The notes under the pieces: generated by a model | Told to the model about the DNA's origin: nothing | Databases searched by the model: none | The model's input: only the letters and a program-made list of their open reading frames with translations | Shown here: positions 51,391-60,564 of the stretch, piece after piece | How the letters are laid out: each line of letters opens with the position of its first letter | Position numbering within the stretch: the first letter of the stretch is position 1 | From: Chitinophagaceae bacterium | GTDB lineage: Bacteria > Bacteroidota > Bacteroidia > Chitinophagales > Chitinophagaceae | Assembly: GCA_023229465.1 (NCBI GenBank) | Contig: JALNZE010000001.1 | Location: forward strand, 186,001-250,000 | DNA length: 64,000 bases | Direction: 5' to 3' | Program-made: the position numbers and the translations under genes

Positions 51391-53133
51391 CTACTTTAAC
51401 CTTACCTCACTCACACTACAGCCCTGTGGTACCATTGGAAAAACATTATTCTCTTTGCCAACCATCACTTCCAGCAAATAAGACCCTTTATGATCCAGCA
51501 TAGTTTGAAGGGCATTCTTCAATTTGTCTCTTTCAGATACTTTCTGTCCACTGATCCCATACCCTTTTGCAACCATCACATAATCAGGGCTGGCAATATC
51601 TACAAATGAATAGCGCTTATCATTGAATAACTGTTGCCACTGGCGTACCATCCCGAGGAACTGGTTATTAAGGATCATGATTTTTATGTCTACCCCGCTT
51701 TGCATAATGGTACCAAATTCCTGGATAGTCATTTGTATACCACCATCACCAATAATAGCAACTACGGTTCTTTGCGGTGCCCCAAACTTGGCCCCAATAG
51801 CGGCCGGTAATCCAAAGCCCATTGTGCCTAATCCGCCTGAAGTGATATTACTTTTAGATTGATTGAATTTGGCATACCGGCAGGCCACCATCTGGTGTTG
51901 ACCAACATCTGTAACAATGATCGCATCTCCATTGGTAAGCTCATTCAGGTTACGGATCACTTCGCCCATGGTGAGTATATCTGTAGAGGGATATAATTCT
52001 TCAGCGACCACTTCTTTATTTTCTTCCCTGTCATATTCTCTAAACTTTTCCAGCCATTGTGTATGAATTTTTGTATCAACCAACCTGGTTAATAAGGGTA
52101 AGGTTTCTTTACAATCACCCCAAACACCAACAGTGGCTTTTACATTCTTATCAATTTCAGACGGATCTATATCGAGATGAATCAGTTTCGCCTGCTTTGC
52201 ATATTTGTCGAGTCGACCGGTTACACGATCATCGAAACGCATGCCTACCGCTATTAACACATCACATTCATTGGTTAATACATTTGGACCGTAGTTTCCG
52301 TGCATTCCCAGCATTCCCACATTCAACGGGTGATCTGTAGAAAGGGCACTTAGTCCCAAAACAGTCCATGCAGCCGGAATGCCTGCTTTTTCAATAAATG
52401 TTTTGAATTCTTTTTCGGCCTTGCCCAGTATTACACCCTGACCAAAAATAACAAATGGTTTTTCAGCGGCATTAATCAAGGCCGCCGCTTCTTCAATAAA
52501 TGCTTTCCTAACAATTGGTTTGGGGCGATAGCTACGAACATGGTTGCATTTTTGGTAGCCCGCATATTCAAATTTCTGTAGCTGTGCATTCTTGGTAATA
52601 TCTATTAACACCGGACCTGGCCTTCCGGTACGGGCAATATAAAATGCTTTGGCCAGTACAGCAGGTATTTCAGTAGCATCCGTAACCTGGTAGTTCCATT
52701 TAGTAACCGGTGAAGTAATATTGATTACATCTGTTTCCTGAAAAGCATCTGTTCCCAATAAATGGGCGAATACCTGACCGGTTACTGCTACCAATGGCGT
52801 GCTGTCGATCATAGCATCTGCAAGACCGGTTACTAAATTAGTGGCTCCGGGGCCACTGGTGGCAAAAACCACACCCACCCTTCCTGATGAACGCGCAAGG
52901 CCCTGAGCGGCATGGATACCACCCTGCTCATGCCTGACCAAAATATGTTTCAGTTTATCATGATAATCGTACAAAGCATCATAGATTGGCATGATGGCAC
53001 CACCGGGATATCCGAAAATGGTATCAACCCCTTCAGCAATCAAAGCTTCCAAAACGGCCTGCGAACCAGTAAGCGTAATCATTTCTTTTGGAGCTTCCGC
53101 TATTTTTTCTTTAGCCAGATCAATAGTACTCAT
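51391..53133 (-). CDS. ilvB: Acetolactate synthase large subunit
   Basis: A 580-residue thiamine-diphosphate enzyme from the ATG at 53133 (MSTIDLAKEKIAEAPKE). It condenses pyruvate with pyruvate or 2-oxobutanoate. The catalytic Glu is in FGYPGGAIMPIYDAL...HEQGGIHAA, and the ThDP-binding stretch IGDGGIQMTIQEFGTI ends at NNQFLGMVRQWQ. FAD-domain and core domains are in family order, full length. GTG/TTG codons just upstream are not needed. 44 bases after ilvD. Confidence 0.95.
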   Translation of the reverse strand: MSTIDLAKEKIAEAPKEMITLTGSQAVLEALIAEGVDTIFGYPGGAIMPIYDALYDYHDKLKHILVRHEQGGIHAAQGLARSSGRVGVVFATSGPGATNLVTGLADAMIDSTPLVAVTGQVFAHLLGTDAFQETDVINITSPVTKWNYQVTDATEIPAVLAKAFYIARTGRPGPVLIDITKNAQLQKFEYAGYQKCNHVRSYRPKPIVRKAFIEEAAALINAAEKPFVIFGQGVILGKAEKEFKTFIEKAGIPAAWTVLGLSALSTDHPLNVGMLGMHGNYGPNVLTNECDVLIAVGMRFDDRVTGRLDKYAKQAKLIHLDIDPSEIDKNVKATVGVWGDCKETLPLLTRLVDTKIHTQWLEKFREYDREENKEVVAEELYPSTDILTMGEVIRNLNELTNGDAIIVTDVGQHQMVACRYAKFNQSKSNITSGGLGTMGFGLPAAIGAKFGAPQRTVVAIIGDGGIQMTIQEFGTIMQSGVDIKIMILNNQFLGMVRQWQQLFNDKRYSFVDIASPDYVMVAKGYGISGQKVSERDKLKNALQTMLDHKGSYLLEVMVGKENNVFPMVPQGCSVSEVRLK

Positions 53134-53177
53134 CACCAATAATTTTTAATTAGTAATTTTTAATTATTAATTTTCTC

Positions 53178-54863
53178 TCATGCCTCATCCGTTACACATC
53201 CCTCAGAAGCATCTTTCACCTGCCGCGCATATTTAAATAATATTCCTTTGGTAGCTTTTAAAGCCGGCTGATGCCAATTAACTTTTCGTTTGGCAATTTC
53301 TTCTTCAGCTATTTTCAGGGTCATTTGTTTAGTGGCCACATTCAGTTCTATGATATCTTCATCTTTTACAAATGCAATCAATCCACCCAGGTATGCTTCG
53401 GGTGTAATATGCCCTACCACAAATCCATGCGTACCTCCGCTAAATCTTCCATCTGTAATCAATGCCACACTCTTTCCCAAACCGGCGCCAATAATGGCCG
53501 ATGTTGGCTTCAGCATTTCGGGCATACCGGGCGCACCTTTAGGTCCAACATTTCTAATGACTACCACATCCCCTTTTTTTATTTTTCCTGAATTAATTCC
53601 TGCAATCAGTTGCTGTTCCCCGTCAAATACCCTGGCAGGGCCTTCAAAACGTTCTCCCTCTTTGCCACTAATTTTTGCCACACTCCCCCCTTCTGCAAGG
53701 TTTCCGTATAATATTTGTAAATGACCGGTTACTTTAATGGGTGTTTCAACCGGTAGTATTATTTTCTGCTGATCAAAATCTAAATCAGGTGCATCTGCCA
53801 GGTTCTCGGCAATGGTTTTACCTGTTACTGTTAAGCAATCGCCATGCAACAATCCTTTCTGCCATAAATATTTCATCACGGCTGGAACACCGCCATACTG
53901 ATGAAGGTCCTGCATCAGGTATTTTCCACTGGGTTTAAAATCTGCCAGTACAGGCACTTTATCACTGATAATCTGAAAGTCATCCTGCGTTAATACAACA
54001 TCCACACTCTTTGCCATTGCCAGCAGGTGTAAAACCGCATTGGTACTTCCGCCCATCACCATCACTATTGTGATCGCATTTTCAAATGCTTTCCTTGTCA
54101 TGATATCTTTTGGCTTGATATCTTTTTCCAGCAAATTCCTGATGGCCTTACCTGCCTCTGTACACTCTTTCTGTTTTTCATCACTTAAGGCGGGGTTGGA
54201 AGAAGAGTAAGGTAAACTCATACCCAATGCTTCAATAGCCGATGCCATGGTATTAGCAGTGTACATCCCGCCACAGGCACCCGCACCCGGACAAGCATGT
54301 TGAATAATGCCTTTAAAGTCCGCTTCGTTTAATTGACCTGCCAGTTTTTGTCCCAGCGCTTCAAATGCAGAAACGATATTAAGATCCTGGCCTTTGTAAT
54401 GACCTGCCGCAATGCTTCCGCCATATACCATAATTGCCGGTCTGTTCAGACGGCCCATGGCAATAATAGATCCGGGCATATTTTTATCACAACCCGGTAA
54501 TGCAATTAGTCCATCATAATACTGTGCACCGCAAACTGCTTCAATAGAGTCGGCAATAATATCACGACTTACCAAGGAATAACGCATACCATCTGTACCG
54601 TTACTCATACCATCACTTACACCAATGGTGTGAAATATCAAACCCACCAGGTCATTATCCCACACTCCTTTTTTTACCAGTTTGGCCAGATCATTCAGGT
54701 GCATGTTACAGGTATTACCATCGTAACCCATACTAACCACACCTACCTGCGCTTTTTTTAGATCTTCCTCTGTTAAGCCGATGCCGTATAACATTGCCTG
54801 TGCGGCAGGTTGTGTAACATCCTGTGTAAGTGTTTTACTGTACTTGTTTATTTCGTTTGCCAT
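53178..54863 (-). CDS. ilvD: Dihydroxy-acid dehydratase
   Basis: A 561-residue Fe-S enzyme making the 2-oxo acids of valine and isoleucine. Cluster cysteines are in MGYDGNTCNMHLNDLA, ALPGCDKNMPGSIIAM and HACPGAGACGGMYTANT. The C-terminal half has the FSGGTHGFVVGHITPEA motif. Family length and full motifs, no damage. It lies 75 bases after ilvE. Confidence 0.95.
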   Translation of the reverse strand: MANEINKYSKTLTQDVTQPAAQAMLYGIGLTEEDLKKAQVGVVSMGYDGNTCNMHLNDLAKLVKKGVWDNDLVGLIFHTIGVSDGMSNGTDGMRYSLVSRDIIADSIEAVCGAQYYDGLIALPGCDKNMPGSIIAMGRLNRPAIMVYGGSIAAGHYKGQDLNIVSAFEALGQKLAGQLNEADFKGIIQHACPGAGACGGMYTANTMASAIEALGMSLPYSSSNPALSDEKQKECTEAGKAIRNLLEKDIKPKDIMTRKAFENAITIVMVMGGSTNAVLHLLAMAKSVDVVLTQDDFQIISDKVPVLADFKPSGKYLMQDLHQYGGVPAVMKYLWQKGLLHGDCLTVTGKTIAENLADAPDLDFDQQKIILPVETPIKVTGHLQILYGNLAEGGSVAKISGKEGERFEGPARVFDGEQQLIAGINSGKIKKGDVVVIRNVGPKGAPGMPEMLKPTSAIIGAGLGKSVALITDGRFSGGTHGFVVGHITPEAYLGGLIAFVKDEDIIELNVATKQMTLKIAEEEIAKRKVNWHQPALKATKGILFKYARQVKDASEGCVTDEA

Positions 54864-54938
54864 TCTTTATTCTTTACAGCTTTTCATTTTCAAATGCAAC
54901 TGTGTGTACCCTTTAAAATCGGAAACATTCCCGCTAAT

Positions 54939-55850
54939 TTATTCAACGCCAGCTATTTCATTAACCAGCACCTGTTTATTTTCTACAACCAGGCTTTTAT
55001 AACTATCCTGAATAAGTTTACTCAAACTTTTCTCCCATGGTAATCCAAAGGTTTTATCATCCAAAGACTGCAGACCGATTATTTCCGCCGCAGTACCGCA
55101 AAAAAAGGCGGCATCCGCACTATACATTTCCTGCTTTTGAATTATCTTTTCTTCAACAGGTATATTCAGTTCATTACAGAGTTCCAGAACGGTAGCCCGC
55201 GTAATACCCGGTAAGATATTACCTAAAGACGGCGTAAACAGTTTGCCATCTTTTTCATAAAACACATTGGCGCCTGGCGCTTCCGCTACATGACCGTTCA
55301 TATCCATCAGCAATGCCTCATCAAAGCCATTTGATTTAGCTTCCTGGCTGGCAAGAATTGAATTTACATAATGACCGGCAGCTTTGGCATGTATCTTAAA
55401 CCCTTTGGGATTGGGGCGTTCAAAAGAGGATGTCATAACACGTATTAACTTATCTCCCAGAAAAGGGGCCATCTCCCAGGCTTCAATTACAATAAATGAT
55501 TCTGTGTTAATACTGAAGCTCATATTAGCCGGCGCATATACAACCGGACGGATATAAGCATCCTGAAACCCGTTCCTTTTTAATAATTCATACGTGGCCT
55601 CTATCAGCTTATTTGTAAGATAAGTATAAGGCAGGTTTAGCGCTTCCGCTGATACTTTCAACCGGTTATAATGTTCAACCGCCTTAAATATTTTTGTTTG
55701 TCCGTTAACTGTTTTATAAGAACGGATGCCTTCAAATACAGAATAGCCATAGTGTAGCGACTGGCTATAGAGGTCCATTTTCGCCTCAGATGCTTTTACA
55801 AAAGCGCCATTGAGATAAAGTATTGTATTCTCGTTGTAATAATTTGCCAT
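54939..55850 (-). CDS. ilvE: Branched-chain amino acid aminotransferase
   Basis: A 303-residue fold-type IV PLP aminotransferase for leucine, isoleucine and valine. The N-terminal part is YLNGAFVKASEAKMDLYSQS with HYGYSVFEGIRSYKT; the PLP lysine lies in FKIHAKAAGHYVNSILASQE. The blocks EALLMDMNGHVAEAPGANVF and LPGITRATVLELC are typical. Length is normal. 47 bases after leuB. Confidence 0.94.
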   Translation of the reverse strand: MANYYNENTILYLNGAFVKASEAKMDLYSQSLHYGYSVFEGIRSYKTVNGQTKIFKAVEHYNRLKVSAEALNLPYTYLTNKLIEATYELLKRNGFQDAYIRPVVYAPANMSFSINTESFIVIEAWEMAPFLGDKLIRVMTSSFERPNPKGFKIHAKAAGHYVNSILASQEAKSNGFDEALLMDMNGHVAEAPGANVFYEKDGKLFTPSLGNILPGITRATVLELCNELNIPVEEKIIQKQEMYSADAAFFCGTAAEIIGLQSLDDKTFGLPWEKSLSKLIQDSYKSLVVENKQVLVNEIAGVE

Positions 55851-55897
55851 ACTGCTATCAAATATTTAGTCCTACTTTTTAAAAAATCATGTTCCTG

Positions 55898-57013
55898 TTA
55901 AATGATTGTTGACTGATTCAAACTCGCGTGACCATGCAGTCTGTCGCCATCAGCATGACGTTCAATATGATCTGTAATCAAATCACCGATGGCAGTTGTT
56001 GCATAATTATTGATGGCATCAATGTCTTTGGATACAAAACCATGCTCCAGTGTCCAGCTTACAGCTTCCCGCACTGCAGTAGCCTCTTCCGTCATTTGAA
56101 AATGATCCAGCATCATGGCTGCGGATAATATAGAACCAAGTGGATTGGCAATGTCTTTACCCGCTGCCTGCGGATAGGAACCATGAATAGGTTCAAACAA
56201 AGCAGTAGTATTACCTACGGATGCTGAAGGCAATAATCCCAATGAACCACTTAATACACTTGCTTCATCACTAAGAATATCGCCAAACAAATTTTCAGTT
56301 ACTATTACATCAAACTGGGCAGGATGCAGGATAATTTGCATGGCAGCATTATCAACAAACATATAATCAACGGTTACATCACTGTATTGTATTGCAGTCT
56401 CCTGCACCACTTTTCGCCAGAGGCGTGAGGTTTCCAGCACATTGGCTTTATCAACCAGGGTTAGTTTTCTTTTTCTTTTTTGTGCATATTTAAAAGCCAG
56501 GTGTGCGATACGTTCAATTTCATATCTGCTATAAGAACACTCATCAGTAGCCTTTGTTTGATCAACACTCAATTCTTTTTTACCAAAATAAATGCCCCCG
56601 GTAAGTTCACGGAAAATAACAAAGTCAATGTTCTTTAATTGCTTGCTTTTTAAGGGCGATAAATGATGCAAGGCATGGTAAGTGGTAATAGGTCTGATAT
56701 TGGCAAAAAGTTGCAATTCTTTTCGCAGCTTAAGCAACCCCTGTTCGGGCCTTATTTTGGCAGTAGGATCATTGTCGTATTTGGGATGACCAATGGCGCC
56801 AAATAGAATGGCATCACTATTTAAGCAGGTGGTTATCGTTTCATCGGGCAGCGGATTACCAGTTTTATCAATGGCATCCGCGCCCATAATAGCTTCTGTA
56901 TAATGAAACACGTGGCCAAAACGGTGGCCCACAGCGTTTAATACTTTGATGGATTGTTTGGTTACTTCTGGTCCGATTCCATCTCCAAATATGACTGCTA
57001 TTTTCTTTTCCAT
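55898..57013 (-). CDS. leuB: 3-Isopropylmalate dehydrogenase
   Basis: A 371-residue beta-decarboxylating dehydrogenase of leucine synthesis. The start KKIAVIFGDGIGPEVTKQS is typical. The FRELTGGIYFG block and the TLVDKANVLETSRLWRK and NLFGDILSDEASVL blocks carry substrate and metal residues. The NAD site is in EPIHGSYPQAAGKDIANPL. Family length. It follows leuD by 58 bases. Confidence 0.95.
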   Translation of the reverse strand: MEKKIAVIFGDGIGPEVTKQSIKVLNAVGHRFGHVFHYTEAIMGADAIDKTGNPLPDETITTCLNSDAILFGAIGHPKYDNDPTAKIRPEQGLLKLRKELQLFANIRPITTYHALHHLSPLKSKQLKNIDFVIFRELTGGIYFGKKELSVDQTKATDECSYSRYEIERIAHLAFKYAQKRKRKLTLVDKANVLETSRLWRKVVQETAIQYSDVTVDYMFVDNAAMQIILHPAQFDVIVTENLFGDILSDEASVLSGSLGLLPSASVGNTTALFEPIHGSYPQAAGKDIANPLGSILSAAMMLDHFQMTEEATAVREAVSWTLEHGFVSKDIDAINNYATTAIGDLITDHIERHADGDRLHGHASLNQSTII

Positions 57014-57071
57014 ATCGCTTTTCTATGTTCCCCTTACGGGTTTTATTTGTTTGGTATTATTTTAAAACTGC

Positions 57072-57653
57072 TCATCTATTCATTTCAAAATCTTCTATCG
57101 CCTGCTTATTACTTAACAGGTAATCAATATCATCATACCCGTTTAACAGGCATGTTTTTTTGTATATACTTATCTCAAATATTTCCTGTTTACCGGTTTC
57201 ATCAATGGTAATGGTTTGCTTATCAACATCAATAGAAAGCGTTGATTCATTTCCCAATGCAAATAGCTGGGCCAAAAAATCATCGCTCACTTTTACAGGA
57301 AGTAGCCCATTGTTGAGTGCATTATTCTTAAAGATATCAGCAAAAAAGCTTGATACAACAGCTTTAAAACCATAATCCTGAATGGCCCATGCGGCATGTT
57401 CACGTGAGGAACCGCATCCGAAATTTTTTCCTGTAAGTAATATTTCACCTGTATATTCTGATTGATTCAATACAAAATCAGGCTTAGGTTTTGTGTCATC
57501 ATTGTTCACATAGCGCCAGTCGCGAAAGAGGTTTTTCCCAAATCCATCGCGTGTAGTCGCTTTCAAAAATCTTGCCGGAATAATCTGGTCCGTATCCACA
57601 TTTTCCATTGGCAATGGAACAAACCGGCTTTGTATTTTTTGTAAAGGAATCAT
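57072..57653 (-). CDS. leuD: 3-Isopropylmalate dehydratase small subunit
   Basis: From the ATG at 57653 (IPLQKIQSRFVPLPMENVDT) the protein has 193 residues; 15 further residues upstream are open but do not match the family. The swivel domain of the aconitase family: DTDQIIPARFLK, GCGSSREHAAWAIQDYG. It works with leuC. The stop at 57072 is 58 bases before leuB. Length is normal. Confidence 0.94.
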   Translation of the reverse strand: MIPLQKIQSRFVPLPMENVDTDQIIPARFLKATTRDGFGKNLFRDWRYVNNDDTKPKPDFVLNQSEYTGEILLTGKNFGCGSSREHAAWAIQDYGFKAVVSSFFADIFKNNALNNGLLPVKVSDDFLAQLFALGNESTLSIDVDKQTITIDETGKQEIFEISIYKKTCLLNGYDDIDYLLSNKQAIEDFEMNR

Positions 57654-57710
57654 ATCAATCAACTCAATTTTAAATAAAGAATATACAGTGTTCGGCATAT
57701 AGCCTTACAC

Positions 57711-59111
57711 TTACAATAAATCCCGCACATCTGTTACTACGCCTGTTATGGCTGCAGCAGCGGCTGTTAAAGGGCTCGCCAATAAAGTTCTTGCACCGGC
57801 ACCCTGCCTTCCTTCAAAATTACGGTTACTGGTGCTGATACAATATTCACCGGCAGGAATTTTATCTTCATTCATTCCCAAACAGGCGCTGCAACCCGCC
57901 TGACGAACGTCAAATCCTGCTTCTGTAAATACTTTATCCAAACCCTCTGCCTGAACCTGCCTGGCTACCTGCTGTGAGCCGGGCACGATCATTACCTGTA
58001 CATTCGCATTTTTCTTTTTGCCTTTTACCAGGGCAGCCACTAACCTAAGATCTTCTATTCGTGAGTTGGTACAACTGCCAATAAATACATTTTGTACAGG
58101 CATCCCCAATAAGGGCTTACCCGGTTCCAGTCCCATATATTGCAGGGCTTTGATACTATTCTTTCTTTCCCCCTCATCGGGTATGCTATCTGTAACGGGT
58201 ATACATCCGTTGATGGCAATACCCAGTCCGGGATTGGTACCATAGGTAATCATGGGTTCAATCTCTGATGCATTGACAGCGATTTCATAATCAAAAACGG
58301 CATCTTCATCACTGTGTAATTGTTTCCACTTATTCAGTTTCACTTCCCACTGTTCTCCTCCCGGGGCAAACTGCCGGCCTTTTATATAAGCATAGGTGGT
58401 TTCATCAGGCGCTATCATACCTCCGCGTGCACCCATTTCAATACTCATGTTACAGATGGTCATTCTGGCTTCCATAGAAAGTAAACGGATGGCAGAACCC
58501 GCGTATTCTACAAAATAACCGGTAGCGCCGCTGGCCGTTATTTTTGAGATGATATACAGGATAATATCCTTTGAAAGTACTCCTTTATGTAATTCGCCCT
58601 CAATATTTATGCGCATTACTTTGGGTTTGCTTTGCAACAGGCATTGGGATGCGAAAACCATTTCTACTTCACTGGTACCAATGCCAAAAGCCACGGCGCC
58701 AAAAGCGCCATGCGTAGAAGTATGGCTATCCCCACAAACAATGGTCATGCCTGGTTGTGTTATACCCAGCTCCGGACCAATTACATGCACAATGCCCTGA
58801 AAAGGGTGTCCCAGCCCGTACAATTCTATATGGTGTTTCTTACAATTTTCAATGAGTTGCTGTACCTGTAACCTGGAGAGTTCATCTTTAATGGGCAGGT
58901 GCTGGTTTTGGGTAGGCACATTATGATCTGCCGTTGCTACAACCTGTTGCGGGCGAAAAACCGTTAACCCTCTTTTTTCAATGCCACTAAAGGCCTGCGG
59001 GCTGGTTACTTCATGAATAAAATGTTTGTCGATATACAATACCGAAGGACCATCCTCAATCTGTTTAACTACGTGTTTGTCCCAAATTTTATCGAATAAT
59101 GTCTTTGCCAT
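57711..59111 (-). CDS. leuC: 3-Isopropylmalate dehydratase large subunit
   Basis: A 466-residue aconitase-family protein with the 4Fe-4S cysteines in IGSCTNSRIEDLR and GCSACLGMNEDKIP. The substrate motif CGDSHTSTHGAFGAVAFG is intact. Family length; no damage. It follows leuA by 69 bases and precedes leuD by about 57 bases. Confidence 0.95.
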   Translation of the reverse strand: MAKTLFDKIWDKHVVKQIEDGPSVLYIDKHFIHEVTSPQAFSGIEKRGLTVFRPQQVVATADHNVPTQNQHLPIKDELSRLQVQQLIENCKKHHIELYGLGHPFQGIVHVIGPELGITQPGMTIVCGDSHTSTHGAFGAVAFGIGTSEVEMVFASQCLLQSKPKVMRINIEGELHKGVLSKDIILYIISKITASGATGYFVEYAGSAIRLLSMEARMTICNMSIEMGARGGMIAPDETTYAYIKGRQFAPGGEQWEVKLNKWKQLHSDEDAVFDYEIAVNASEIEPMITYGTNPGLGIAINGCIPVTDSIPDEGERKNSIKALQYMGLEPGKPLLGMPVQNVFIGSCTNSRIEDLRLVAALVKGKKKNANVQVMIVPGSQQVARQVQAEGLDKVFTEAGFDVRQAGCSACLGMNEDKIPAGEYCISTSNRNFEGRQGAGARTLLASPLTAAAAAITGVVTDVRDLL

Positions 59112-59180
59112 ACTGATTAATTAAAGCGTGGTGTAGAAACACCACGCTACTCAAACTAAAACTATACTGATGAGAAAATC

Positions 59181-60347
59181 CTAAGCGAGGGCCGGTTCAG
59201 GCGTGTATGCCTTTGCCAGCTGGTGCAAGTCCTCTTCCTCTATTTCTTTTTTTGTGTCTGCAACCTTCAGAAATAAATCATACAAAACATCTATATCATT
59301 ACGATTAAAATCATAGCCCAATTTCTGGAAACGGTATGCCAGCGCACTGCGTCCGCTGCGGGCAGTTAACACAATTTTACTGCCTTCGGCCCCTACTTCC
59401 TCCGGATTAATAATCTCGTAGGTTAAAGAATCTTTCAGAAACCCATCCTGGTGTATACCTGAAGAATGGGAGAATGCATTGGCCCCAACAATTGCCTTGT
59501 TTAGCTGAACCGGTACCCGCATAATTTCAGAAACCTCGCGGCTTAGCGGATTGAGCATTTGGGTATGGATATTGGTATATAATCCCAGGTGTTTATGTTG
59601 TTTCAATACCATAACTACTTCTTCCAGTGAAGTATTGCCTGCTCTTTCTCCCAGGCCATTAATGGTACATTCTATCTGCCTGGCTCCCGCAACGGCACCG
59701 GCAATAGAATTAGCAGTAGCTAAACCAAGGTCGTTATGGCAATGACAGGAGAGAACAGCTTTGTCAATATTCGCTACATGATTTCTCAGGTAAGCAATTT
59801 TTTCACCATACTGTTGTGGCAAGCAATAGCCGGTAGTATCAGGAATATTCACCACGGTAGCGCCCGCTTTAATTACGGCTTCCACAACAAGAGCCAGGTA
59901 TTCATTATCAGTACGACCGGCATCTTCCGCATAAAATTCAACATCATCAACAAAATTCTTAGCCCAGGTAACCGCCTGTATGGCACGCTGTAATATCTCC
60001 CCGCGGGTAGCATTAAATTTTGACTTGATATGGAAATCAGAAGTGCCAATTCCAGTATGAATACGTGGTCTTTTGGCAAATTTTAATGCTTCGGCCGCCA
60101 CTTCAATATCTTTTTTTACCGCACGGGTTAAACCACATACTGTGGCATTCCTGATATGCTTTGATATCTGGGTCACGGATTCAAAGTCGCCCGGACTGGA
60201 AATAGGAAAACCGGCTTCAATGATATCCACGCCCAATGCTTCCAGTTTAAGTGCAAGCGCCAGTTTTTCTTTGGTATTGAGCTTACAACCGGGCACTTGC
60301 TCGCCATCGCGTAAAGTGGTATCGAATATGAAGACCTGTTGATCCAT
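59181..60347 (-). CDS. leuA: 2-Isopropylmalate synthase, short form
   Basis: A 388-residue DRE-TIM metallolyase-type condensing enzyme: FDTTLRDGEQVPGCKL, the metal HxH in VLSCHCHNDLGLATAN, GLGERAGNTSLEEVVM. Typical bacterial LeuA is about 510-570 residues with a C-terminal allosteric domain that binds leucine; this one ends after about the catalytic and linker parts, so feedback by that domain is missing. The sequence could also be a homocitrate- or citramalate-type enzyme, but leuC, leuD and leuB directly downstream make leucine most likely. First structural gene after the attenuator-like leader. Confidence 0.9.
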   Translation of the reverse strand: MDQQVFIFDTTLRDGEQVPGCKLNTKEKLALALKLEALGVDIIEAGFPISSPGDFESVTQISKHIRNATVCGLTRAVKKDIEVAAEALKFAKRPRIHTGIGTSDFHIKSKFNATRGEILQRAIQAVTWAKNFVDDVEFYAEDAGRTDNEYLALVVEAVIKAGATVVNIPDTTGYCLPQQYGEKIAYLRNHVANIDKAVLSCHCHNDLGLATANSIAGAVAGARQIECTINGLGERAGNTSLEEVVMVLKQHKHLGLYTNIHTQMLNPLSREVSEIMRVPVQLNKAIVGANAFSHSSGIHQDGFLKDSLTYEIINPEEVGAEGSKIVLTARSGRSALAYRFQKLGYDFNRNDIDVLYDLFLKVADTKKEIEEEDLHQLAKAYTPEPALA

Positions 60348-60382
60348 TAATTATTAATTTTATGCTATGGACTATATGAAAA

Positions 60383-60438
60383 GACAGGCTATTTAATTTT
60401 GTTACCGATTGCCTTTAATAACAAACAAATAGCCTGTC
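60383..60438 (-). promoter_or_regulatory. Attenuator-like hairpin in the leuA leader
   Basis: On the minus strand GACAGGCTATTT, a 32-base loop, and AAATAGCCTGTC pair over 12 bp without mismatch and are followed by TTTTC. The 5' arm is the beginning of the leader peptide at 60402-60440. A ribosome stalled on its Leu-Val-Ile codons would cover that arm and prevent the hairpin. Confidence 0.5.
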
Positions 60439-60440
60439 AT
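60402..60440 (-). CDS. Leader peptide of the leu operon (candidate)
   Basis: ATG at 60440 opens 12 codons, MTGYLFVIKGNR, ending TAA at 60402. Codons 5-8 are Leu, Phe, Val, Ile, three branched-chain amino acids in four positions. It lies about 55 bases before the leuA ATG and shares its first codons with the 5' arm of a 12-bp hairpin. No Shine-Dalgarno is seen, which is common in Bacteroidota. Small peptides can arise by chance, so the placement before leuA is the main support. Confidence 0.45.
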   Translation of the reverse strand: MTGYLFVIKGNR

Positions 60441-60564
60441 TTTCGAATATAGTTCAGTCTATATCGGTTATAAGATCAAAATTGATGGTATTTTACACTC
60501 CACAAAAGTGATAAAACAGACCAAACCCTTTACCTGTATTGGATTTTAGTATAAATAAATTACG

